Shown piece after piece: positions 16,806 to 23,298 of a stretch of DNA of 64,000 nt. The translations under genes and the position numbers were made by a program. This stretch comes from Streptomyces subrutilus. GTDB lineage: Bacteria > Actinomycetota > Actinomycetes > Streptomycetales > Streptomycetaceae. The notes under the pieces are model-generated. The model ran no database searches. It was not told where the DNA came from and was given only the letters and a program-made list of their open reading frames with translations. The DNA lies in contig NZ_CP023701.1 in the NCBI RefSeq assembly GCF_008704535.1, forward strand, positions 4,878,001 through 4,942,000, given 5' to 3'. Positions within the stretch are counted from its first letter, which is position 1. Each line of letters begins with the position of its first letter.

Positions 16806-18281
16806 ATGGTTGATCAGGAACTGACCTGGCAGGGAGCGGTCGCGCGGTGGGACCGCGGACTGTTCGACATGGTGGCCCGGCGGCACTGGCCCGGCGCCGA
16901 CCGGGTCCTGCCGAGACTCGGACGGGCCGCCAACCACGGGGTCCTGTGGGGCGGCACGGCTGCGGCCATCGCCGTCTTCGGATCGACCCGCGGCCGCAAG
17001 GCGGCGGTGCGCGGCATGGCCTCCCTGGCACTGGCCTCCGCGACCATCAACACCGTCGGCAAGTGGTCGGTGCGCCGGGCGCGGCCGCAGCTGGACGGCG
17101 TACCGGCGGTGCGGCAGCTGACCACCCAGCCGCGGACCACCTCCTTCCCGTCCGGGCACTCGGCCTCCGCCTTCGCCTTCACCGCCGGGCTCGCGCTGGA
17201 GTCGCCCGGCTGGGCGGCCGTGGTGGCCCCGGTCGCGGCGTCCGTCGCCTTCTCCCGGATCTACACGGGTGTCCACTACCCGTCCGACGTGGCCGCCGGA
17301 GCCGCCTGGGGCGTGGCCGCGGGACTGGTGGTGCGCCGGATCGTGCGCGGTGCGCAGGAGGCCCGCATCGTGCCGGGTGACGAGCGCGCCGCCGCCGGGG
17401 CGCCCGCCCTGCCCGAGGGCGAGGGGCTCACGGTGGTGGTCAACACCGGATCGGGCAGCTCCGCGGCCGTACCCGCCCTGCTGCGCGAGCGGCTCCCCAA
17501 GGCGGAGGTCGTGGAGTGCGCGGGCCCGGACCTGCCCGCGGAGCTGGCGGCCGCCGCCTCCCGGGCCACCGTGCTGGGGGTCTGCGGCGGCGACGGCACG
17601 ATCAACGCCGCTGCCACCGCGGCGCTGCGGGCGGGGGTGCCCCTGGCGGTCTTCCCCGGAGGCACCCTCAACCACTTCGCCCTCGACCTGGGCCTCGCCG
17701 GCCTGGACGACACCTGCCGCGCCCTGACCGCGGGCGAAGCCGTCCACATAGGAGTGGGCCGCTTCACCCCCGGGCCCGAAGGCGAGTCCGGGTACTTCCT
17801 GAACAACTTCAGCATCGGCGCCTACCCCGAGCTGCTGCGCCACCGGCTCCGCTGGGGCCCGCGCATCGGCGGCGGTCCGGCGGCGCTGCTCGCGGCCTGG
17901 CGGGTGCTGCGCTCCGAGCGGCCCGTGCGGCTGAGGCTGACCGGACGCCCCCGCAGCGTCTGGCTGCTGTTCGCGGGCAACGGCACGTACCACGGCACCG
18001 GCCCCACGCCCCGGCGCCGCGACAACCTGGGCGAGGGCCTGCTCGACCTGCGGCTCGTCTACGGCGGCGGCCGCCCCGGCCCGCGGCTGCTGGCCGCGGC
18101 CTTCGCGGGGCCGCTGACCCGTTCCCCCGTCCACACCGCCACCCGGCAGCGCAGCCTGCGCATCGGCGACATCCCGCCGGGCACGGCGCTCGCCTACGAC
18201 GGCGAGTACGCGGAGGCGCCGCCGGCCCTGGTCCTGGACGTACTGCCGGACGCGCTGACGGTCTACCGGCCGCGTCCGTGA
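16806..18281 (+). CDS. bifunctional PAP2 phosphatase / diacylglycerol kinase-family protein
   Basis: 491-residue fusion. N-terminal half is a PAP2 lipid phosphatase with membrane helices and all three motifs: KWSVRRARP, PSGHS and SRIYTGVHYPSD (residues ~80-165). C-terminal half is a DAGK/sphingosine-kinase-like domain: VVVNTGSGSS, VCGGDGTINAAA, FPGGTLNHFALDLG, and a late CDYDGE-like ALAYDGEYA. Kinase and phosphatase on one chain suggest coupled lipid phosphate turnover at the membrane, perhaps with a polyprenyl or diacylglycerol substrate; the substrate is not known. ATG 16806 was chosen because it begins just before the conserved N-terminus; the frame is open further upstream without a family match. 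Confidence 0.9.
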   Translation: MVDQELTWQGAVARWDRGLFDMVARRHWPGADRVLPRLGRAANHGVLWGGTAAAIAVFGSTRGRKAAVRGMASLALASATINTVGKWSVRRARPQLDGVPAVRQLTTQPRTTSFPSGHSASAFAFTAGLALESPGWAAVVAPVAASVAFSRIYTGVHYPSDVAAGAAWGVAAGLVVRRIVRGAQEARIVPGDERAAAGAPALPEGEGLTVVVNTGSGSSAAVPALLRERLPKAEVVECAGPDLPAELAAAASRATVLGVCGGDGTINAAATAALRAGVPLAVFPGGTLNHFALDLGLAGLDDTCRALTAGEAVHIGVGRFTPGPEGESGYFLNNFSIGAYPELLRHRLRWGPRIGGGPAALLAAWRVLRSERPVRLRLTGRPRSVWLLFAGNGTYHGTGPTPRRRDNLGEGLLDLRLVYGGGRPGPRLLAAAFAGPLTRSPVHTATRQRSLRIGDIPPGTALAYDGEYAEAPPALVLDVLPDALTVYRPRP

Positions 18282-18381
18282 GGGGGTGGCCGGCGCATGT
18301 GAACCCGTTCGGTTCCGTGCCTGACGCCCGCCCGACGGGCCCCGCGGGCCGCCGCCCCACCGGCGCGGTCCCGGGGCCCGT

Positions 18382-18416
18382 CGGCGTACCGGCCCGACCC
18401 GCGGGCCGGTACGCCG
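18382..18416 (+). terminator. terminator hairpin after the PAP2/DAGK gene
   Basis: Perfect 14-bp stem (CGGCGTACCGGCCC / GGGCCGGTACGCCG) with a 7-nt loop, 100 bp after the stop. No T-tract. It is the last chromosomal feature before the left end of the integrated element. Confidence 0.65.
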
Positions 18417-18511
18417 CACCGGCGGCCGGACCCGCGCTGTCCGGAACGCGGCACCCGCCCCGGCCCGCGCCCCAGCTCAGGGGGTCTGACCTACCCATTC
18501 GCCCGTAGCTG

Positions 18512-18540
18512 TGGACGGCTGGCAAGATGGGGTGTTTCTG
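18512..18540 (+). repeat. attL: left copy of the att core
   Basis: Bases 18512-18535 are identical to 32588-32611 (24 bp, beginning TGGACGGCTGGCAAGATGGG). After one mismatch the match continues for TCTG, giving 28 of 29. The integrase gene ends 88 bp inside this copy, as expected for an AICE. Confidence 0.92.
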
Positions 18541-18560
18541 GCGAAAATAGAGCCTCATAG

Positions 18561-18602
18561 GGCCCCTGACCTGCGGCGGAAGCGCCGACCAGGGGCCGTT
18601 TT
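18561..18602 (+). terminator. strong hairpin plus T-run just inside attL
   Basis: Outer stem GGCCCCTG / CAGGGGCC encloses an inner CGGCG-GAAG-CGCCG stem-loop, and GTTTT follows on the plus strand. That is a good factor-independent terminator for rightward transcription entering the element. It also lies downstream of the integrase stop (18628) and may help end the leftward int transcript. Confidence 0.7.
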
Positions 18603-18610
18603 GGGGTCGT

Positions 18611-18633
18611 GGGCCGTCTGTGGGCCGTCAGGC
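18611..18633 (+). repeat. left arm-type repeat (candidate integrase arm site)
   Basis: This 23-bp sequence (GGGCCGT-C-TGTGGGCCGTCAGGC pattern, itself containing two GTGGGCCGT-like units with the preceding bases) recurs at 32456-32478 with one mismatch, in the same orientation. It overlaps the integrase stop codon. Paired sites on both sides of an att core are typical of arm-binding sites of tyrosine integrases. Confidence 0.65.
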
Positions 18634-19875
18634 CGCCTCGGGCGCACTTTGGGCTCCGCCGAACACCGCCGCAACGGCCGCACGCGTTCGCGTCTCGCTG
18701 CTCGGCATCAGGTGCGTGTAGATCCGCAGAGTGAAGCCGGGGTCGGAGTGTCCCAGGTACACGCTCAGCGCCTTGATGCTCTCGCCACTGTCCAGGAGCA
18801 TCGACGCGTAGAAGTGCCTCAGGGCATGCATGCCGTCGTTCGGCGCGGCAGCGTACCGCTTGCCCCGCTGCCTGGGCGGGATCACACCGGCGGATGCCAA
18901 GGCGCCCTTCCACACGTGGTCATCGAAGTAGCTGCGCCAGATGGCGTGGCCCACGGCGCTCGTGAAGACGAGCTGACGGGCCACCAGCGGCCCGTCAGGG
19001 GTCTTCCAAGGCAACTTCACCTCGACCGGCGGGAAGCGCTCCATGTGGGCGCACAGCGCCGCAGCGGTGACGGGGCTCAACGGCACGTCGCGGAGCTTGC
19101 CCCGCTTGGGCGGCGCGAACACGAGCTTGCCGCCGACCCGCTTGATCTGCTGCCGGACGTTGAGCCACCCCGCCGCGACGTCGATGTTCTCTCGCTCCAG
19201 ACCGAAGATCTCGCCCTGTCGAAGGCCACAGCCGCCGCCGACGTCGACCGTCGCAGCAAAGCGATCGGGCAGGCCGGCGCGGACGGCCAACACGCGCTTC
19301 TCAGACCAGGGCTGCACCAGCCGTGGGGCGGGCTCCGGCGCCTTGACCGACTGCGCGTGGCAGGGGTTCGACCGAATCACGCCGTCGTCCTTGGCCGCGT
19401 TGAACAAGGAGGACACCGAGTCGTAGATGGCGCGTCGGTACGTCGCGTTGGGCAGGGACGTCGTGAGGTCGCTCAGCCACGTGCGCACGTGCTCCGGCTG
19501 GAACGATCCCATGGGGCGGGTGCCCAGGTAGGGGACGGCGTGGAGGCGAATCCGCCTCCTCACCGCCTCCTGGCTGACGATGTCGGTCGTCAGGCCACCG
19601 AGCCACTTCTCGGCATAGTCGCGGAAGGTGATCCGTCCGGCCTTCGGGTCGAAGAACTGCCCTGAGTCCATGTCTGCCTGGATCCGGGTCAGCCACTTCT
19701 CAGCTTTGGCCTTCTGCCGGTCCGCGAAGCTCTGCGACTGCTCGGTTCCGTCTGGGCCGACGTACCGGGCGCGGTAGCGCATGCCGGTGCCGTAGCGGTC
19801 GGTCTTGACCCGTCGGGTCTTGCCGTCGGGCCCGACTTCGCTCTTGTACCAACGGTCTTGGATGTGGCCTGCCAC
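18628..19875 (-). CDS. int: tyrosine recombinase (AICE integrase)
   Basis: 415-residue site-specific integrase that recombines attP with the chromosomal site. N-terminal SAM-like/arm-binding region (MRYRARYVGPDGTEQSQSFADRQKAKAEKWL), core-binding domain (TFRDYAEKWLGGL...), then the catalytic domain with Arg in GLRQGEIFGL, HALRHFY, LGH and the nucleophilic Tyr in TLRIYTHLMP. GTG start at 19875 was chosen because GGAAAGG precedes it by about 8 nt and the frame upstream is unlike the family. It lies next to attL and 73 bp after xis, the pSAM2-like order. All catalytic residues are present, so it is probably active. Confidence 0.93.
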   Translation of the reverse strand: MAGHIQDRWYKSEVGPDGKTRRVKTDRYGTGMRYRARYVGPDGTEQSQSFADRQKAKAEKWLTRIQADMDSGQFFDPKAGRITFRDYAEKWLGGLTTDIVSQEAVRRRIRLHAVPYLGTRPMGSFQPEHVRTWLSDLTTSLPNATYRRAIYDSVSSLFNAAKDDGVIRSNPCHAQSVKAPEPAPRLVQPWSEKRVLAVRAGLPDRFAATVDVGGGCGLRQGEIFGLERENIDVAAGWLNVRQQIKRVGGKLVFAPPKRGKLRDVPLSPVTAAALCAHMERFPPVEVKLPWKTPDGPLVARQLVFTSAVGHAIWRSYFDDHVWKGALASAGVIPPRQRGKRYAAAPNDGMHALRHFYASMLLDSGESIKALSVYLGHSDPGFTLRIYTHLMPSSETRTRAAVAAVFGGAQSAPEAA

Positions 19876-19902
19876 GTGATGTGCCTTTCCGGGCGTACGG
19901 AG

Positions 19903-19930
19903 GAGGGCGGGCCCGGTTGGGCCCGCCCTC
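19903..19930 (-). promoter_or_regulatory. 12-bp perfect hairpin between xis and int
   Basis: GAGGGCGGGCCC / GGGCCCGCCCTC with a GGTT tetraloop fills much of the 73-bp xis-int gap. With no T-run it may work as an attenuator or mRNA processing site that sets the Int to Xis ratio. That role is inferred. Confidence 0.6.
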
Positions 19931-19948
19931 GGCGGTTGCGGTGGGGAG

Positions 19949-20185
19949 TCAGGCGGCGGCGCTGATGTCCGTCGCCATCTGCTCGGCGATCCAGCTGTGC
20001 ACGGCGCCCGGGTCATAGCGAACGTGCTTGCCGACGCGGAACCCGGGCGGCCCGGTGCGCTTCTTGCGCCACTGGTAGACGGTCTCCACCGGGACGTCGA
20101 ACAGCTCGGCGATGTCGTCGGGAGTCAAGTAGCGGTCGGGGAGGCCACCGCGCAGGAGGGCGCGGGGGTCGCTGGGGGCGGGCAT
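19949..20185 (-). CDS. xis: excisionase-type helix-turn-helix protein
   Basis: 78-residue protein with a single MerR/excisionase-type helix-turn-helix: YLTPDDIAELFDVPVETVYQWRKKRTGPPGFRVGKHVRYDPGAVHSWIAEQ. Such proteins direct integrase toward excision by bending DNA at the att arms. ATG start with GGAGGAG about 5 nt upstream, a strong RBS. It is directly upstream of int, with a hairpin between them, and follows a 456-bp non-coding region rich in GTCAC repeats. Confidence 0.88.
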   Translation of the reverse strand: MPAPSDPRALLRGGLPDRYLTPDDIAELFDVPVETVYQWRKKRTGPPGFRVGKHVRYDPGAVHSWIAEQMATDISAAA

Positions 20186-20238
20186 TGCTCCTCCGGCGGG
20201 GTCGGCTGGGCCTGTGTGTCCGAGGCTCGGATTTCTGC

Positions 20239-20451
20239 GTCACCGGCGTTAAGCGCGTCACTCGGCTGTCTGACCTGCGGTTTTGGGTGACACGGGATGC
20301 GGTTGTGTGTCACCGCTCCACGTCACCCGTGTCACCGGGTGACGTGGAACGGTGACGTGGGTGACGCGTGATGACGAGGCTGGGCCTGTCTACGTCACCG
20401 CTGTTTGCGCAGGTCCCGAGCCCTTTACGGGCGGGTGGTGTCGCGGGTGAC
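20239..20451. repeat. cluster of eleven GTCAC/GTGAC pentamers (iteron-like)
   Basis: Within the 456-bp non-coding gap between rep and xis, GTCAC or its complement GTGAC occurs at 20239, 20257, 20287, 20309, 20322, 20331, 20339, 20352, 20361, 20394 and 20447. That is far more than chance for a 5-mer in 213 bp. Some copies are extended to GTGACGTGG. Candidates are a replication origin with initiator-binding iterons, an Xis/Int control site, or a repressor site. Nothing else in the gap looks coding. Confidence 0.8.
20309..20356. repeat. 21-bp near-perfect inverted repeat in the rep-xis gap
   Basis: GTCACCGCTCCACGTCACCCG at 20309-20329 is the complement of 20336-20356 with one mismatch, around a 6-nt spacer. 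It lies in the middle of the GTCAC cluster and could extrude as a cruciform or bind a dimeric protein. Confidence 0.85.
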
Positions 20452-20573
20452 GCAGCGTCTCTTCTCTTAGGAAAAAGAGGAAGGGGTGCCTGTTGTAGTG
20501 AGGTGCGCCTTGGAACGCGAAGAGCGAGCCGCTGCGCGGCGCGTCCCTTGCGGCGGCGGCGAGCCGCCGAACA

Positions 20574-20611
20574 GCAAGAGGAGCACGCCGGCGCCCGGGT
20601 GCTCCTCTTGC
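20574..20611 (-). terminator. terminator hairpin downstream of the replication ATPase
   Basis: Perfect 13-bp stem (GCAAGAGGAGCAC / GTGCTCCTCTTGC) with a 12-nt GC-rich loop, 31 bp after the stop of the gene at 20642. It separates the rep transcript from the GTCAC region and xis-int. Confidence 0.7.
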
Positions 20612-20641
20612 GTGTGCCAGGACCGGCCGTAGCGGTGCGGG

Positions 20642-22117
20642 CTAGAACGCGGCCTGCTGCTCGCTGGGCGACGGCGCGAACGGGCGGGACATCTCGATGT
20701 AGCGGGCTGTTTTGGTGCGGCCCCAGTCAACGAGGACGCCGCGCGCGGCCAAGGTCGGCTGGAGCCGCTTGAGCCGGTCGGAGAAGACCTTTCCCGTCGT
20801 GGGCCAGCCTTTGGGGAGCGGGCGGAAGTCGTCGCCGGTGTAGAGCTGGGTGAGGACGTGCAGCCACTCCGTGGACGTCATCTGCGCTTCCACGCCCGGG
20901 TTGAGGGTGGCGGCGTGCTTGAGGACGGTCTGGGCGAGGAGGTCGCCTTCGATGACGTCGTCGTTGAGGTCGTCGAGGCTGGCCCGGTAGGCGGTCAGCG
21001 AGCTGAGGCCGGTGGCCGCGTCGAGCTGGGCGCACAGGTGGGCGAAGTCGGCCATGCGCAGGTCGGAGGGGATATCGGCCTTGGTGGCCCGGACCTTGAC
21101 GGTGAGGTCGAGGAGGGAGCCGAGGATGACGGGCAGTGCTGGTGCGTACTCCGCCCACAACTCCGCTTCCGTGCGGCGTACCTGGGGGCGGACCAGGCGC
21201 AGCGGCAGGAGACGTTCGGCGAGGTCGGGTCGGATGACGCCGACGTCGATGCCGGTCAGGAGCAGGGGGCGGCGGTAGCGGGAGCGTACGACGTCCCCGT
21301 CGGTGAACAGGGCGCGCTTGATGCTCTCGGCGCCGGTGACGATGCAGCACATGAGGTCGGACAGGTCCGGGGGCAGGTGGGAGAGGTTGTCCAGGGCGGT
21401 GACCCATCCGGCGGCGACGGCCGTGATCAGGTTCTCTTCGTCCTTCGGCGCGCGGCGCAGGTCGCCGGTCATGCCCTCGATGATCCGCACCAGCATCCGG
21501 CCGGCGGTGGACTTGCCGGCGCCCTGGGGGCCAGTGAGGAACGGGGCGGGAACAGGTACGACCGGTTCCAAGCAACCGATCAACCACGCGATGGCCAGGC
21601 ACTCGCTCTCGGCGTTGGCAAGGTTGCACAGCCGCAAAAGCGCGTCGATTCCCTTGCCGTCGGTGTCCTTGCTGGGGAGGGGGAGTTCGCCGGTGAGCTG
21701 GGTGCGGCGCCAGCAGACCTCTCGGGGGTCGGGGGTGAGGATGTCCCAGCCGGTGGGGTGGATGCGGATGGACTGGCCGTCGTCGCGGCCGAGGTCGAGC
21801 CAGGTCGCTCCGTCGAATCCCGGGGCGACCCGGATGTGGGTGGGCTGTACGTCCTGGCTTAGGGCGAGTGCTTCGATCAAGTCCAACGCCTCCTTGAGGG
21901 CGGTTCCGTTGAACACGCCGTGTCCGTCGTTGTAGAGGCCGACCATGAGTTCCTGCCGGTGGCTGCCGGTCGTGCCCTGGGAGCGGATCGGGCGGGCGAC
22001 GGGGTGGCCGTTCTTCTGCGCGTACACGGTGCCTTCGGTGGTGCGGAAGTACCGGAAGTGGTCTCGGGCGTAGTCGGTGATGATCTGCCGGGCCGGGTTC
22101 TTCTCGTCCTCGGGCAT
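20642..22117 (-). CDS. AICE replication ATPase, partner of the Prim-Pol protein
   Basis: 491 residues. A P-loop ATPase core lies near residues 170-300: FLTGPQGAGKSTAGRM (Walker A) and WVTALDNLSHLPPDLSDL (Walker B-like), then SRYRRPLLLTGIDVG, a sensor-like stretch. The C-terminus ends in a winged-helix-like part (KGWPTTGKVFSDRLKRLQPTLAARGVLVDWG). This layout fits helicase-like proteins that follow Prim-Pol domains in AICE and phage replication modules. ATG start at 22117 sits 2 bp after the Prim-Pol stop, so translation is coupled. In many elements the two functions are one chain; here they are two genes. Confidence 0.78.
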   Translation of the reverse strand: MPEDEKNPARQIITDYARDHFRYFRTTEGTVYAQKNGHPVARPIRSQGTTGSHRQELMVGLYNDGHGVFNGTALKEALDLIEALALSQDVQPTHIRVAPGFDGATWLDLGRDDGQSIRIHPTGWDILTPDPREVCWRRTQLTGELPLPSKDTDGKGIDALLRLCNLANAESECLAIAWLIGCLEPVVPVPAPFLTGPQGAGKSTAGRMLVRIIEGMTGDLRRAPKDEENLITAVAAGWVTALDNLSHLPPDLSDLMCCIVTGAESIKRALFTDGDVVRSRYRRPLLLTGIDVGVIRPDLAERLLPLRLVRPQVRRTEAELWAEYAPALPVILGSLLDLTVKVRATKADIPSDLRMADFAHLCAQLDAATGLSSLTAYRASLDDLNDDVIEGDLLAQTVLKHAATLNPGVEAQMTSTEWLHVLTQLYTGDDFRPLPKGWPTTGKVFSDRLKRLQPTLAARGVLVDWGRTKTARYIEMSRPFAPSPSEQQAAF

Positions 22118-22119
22118 CC

Positions 22120-23004
22120 CTACATCCCCAGCTTGATACGGGCGTTGGACCAGGCGGCCTCGCAGTGCCGCAGGGACTCGCCCTTGGCCTGCGCCACGGT
22201 GAACAGCCGCGTGATGTGCGCCTCGGTGAGGCAGCCGCACCGGCCGTGCGCGGACAGCACGGCGAGGAACGTTCGGTACACCGTCGTGTGGATGGCCTCG
22301 GCGGCCACGGTGATGCGCTGTTCCGCCATGGTGATGCCGCGCTCCAGGTAGGCGGGCGAGCGGTGACGGCACACCGCCTCCCCGGCCGACGCGAGCATGG
22401 AGACGGCGCCCGACACGGGTCGGACCGTGGTGGGCTCCCTCACGGCGAGCGCGCGCACGGCATCCGGCAGCAGGGTCATGGTTCCGGTACCGGGGCCGAG
22501 CCAGCGGGCGTACGACATCGCGGACTTGATGTCGACGCCGGGCCGCACGGCGTTGGGGGAGGTCATGGTGCCGAAGTAGATCCAGTGCTCCCCCCGGGTG
22601 GTGGGCACGGTCGTGGTCGCGGGGAGGTTCTGGCGGGCCCACGCGACCGCGCCGGCATGGTCGAGGTCCACGACGGTGAGGGCGGCGCCGCCGGGGTGGT
22701 AGGCGACGGCCCGCGCCTGGCGCCAGGCCTTGGCCCACGCGGGCGAGGCGAGCACGTCGGGGTCGGTGGTGGCGGCCGCCCATCCGTGGCAGGGAGCCGG
22801 GCACCCGCAGGGGCCGGCGGCCTTCATGTGCGGGCGGTCCCCGCACGCCGAGCGGGTGCAGTCCCGGCAGTTCCCGAAGGGGAGCTTGCCCGCCCGCAGC
22901 GGCAGGACGGGCAGGCCCCGTTCGGCGAGCTGGAGCGCGGTCCGCAGCAGTGCGGGTAGAGCCGTTCGGGCGGGGGCTCGCGGGATGTCGGTGGTGTGGG
23001 TCAT
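22120..23004 (-). CDS. bifunctional DNA primase/polymerase (Prim-Pol) domain protein
   Basis: 294 residues. The N-terminal half is the Prim-Pol domain: LAERGLPVLPLRAGKLPFGNCRDC, a Cys-rich zinc-like patch (CRDCTRSACGD...CGCPAPCHGW), catalytic ALTVVDLDHAGA (Asp-x-Asp) and PTTRGEHWIYFGT. It makes primers and extends them for autonomous replication of the excised element, working with the ATPase encoded 2 bp downstream. The C-terminal half (QRITVAAEAIHTTVYRTFLAVLSAH...) is helical and may contact the ATPase. ATG 23004 was chosen for its GGAGAG site 6 nt upstream; the longer frame to 23223 runs through the repeat region and looks non-coding. Confidence 0.85.
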   Translation of the reverse strand: MTHTTDIPRAPARTALPALLRTALQLAERGLPVLPLRAGKLPFGNCRDCTRSACGDRPHMKAAGPCGCPAPCHGWAAATTDPDVLASPAWAKAWRQARAVAYHPGGAALTVVDLDHAGAVAWARQNLPATTTVPTTRGEHWIYFGTMTSPNAVRPGVDIKSAMSYARWLGPGTGTMTLLPDAVRALAVREPTTVRPVSGAVSMLASAGEAVCRHRSPAYLERGITMAEQRITVAAEAIHTTVYRTFLAVLSAHGRCGCLTEAHITRLFTVAQAKGESLRHCEAAWSNARIKLGM

Positions 23005-23118
23005 GCTGGTCTCTCCAGTTCTTGAGCGTGCTGGATGAGAGCGGCCCCAGTCATTGGCGTGAGGGGGCCGCTCTTGGCATGTCCGGCAGGTGATGCGGAA
23101 TGCCTGCCGCCGAGAGGG

Positions 23119-23277
23119 CAGGGAGGCGTGGGCACCCCTTGCCGGGAGGCTTGTGGAGGGGGTTTCGGGGGTCTGACCTGCGGCGCCTCCCTGCCTCCCT
23201 GACAGATCATTTGCCCAGGTCAAAGCCAGGGAGGGGGGTCAGGGAGGCGGTCAGGGAGTTCTCCCTGCCTCCCTGAC
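23119..23277. repeat. array of CAGGGAGG/CCTCCCTG octamers (candidate transfer locus)
   Basis: The 294-bp gap between tra and the Prim-Pol gene holds six exact copies of CAGGGAGG in both orientations (plus: 23119, 23227, 23240; minus: 23186, 23194, 23268) and two near copies (23252, 23261). The last four form a nested palindrome at 23238-23277 with an inner CAGGGAG-TT-CTCCCTG hairpin. Streptomyces TraB translocases recognise 8-bp repeats at the clt site, usually close to the 3' end of tra, which is where this array is. Its assignment as clt is inference. Confidence 0.75.
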
Positions 23278-23298
23278 CCGTGCGGGGGTCGTCTCCCT

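Noticed and set aside
20368..20772. Plus-strand frame in the AICE rep-xis gap
   Set aside because: It runs through the GTCAC repeats and the rep terminator hairpin, is antisense to the rep 3' end and has no RBS.
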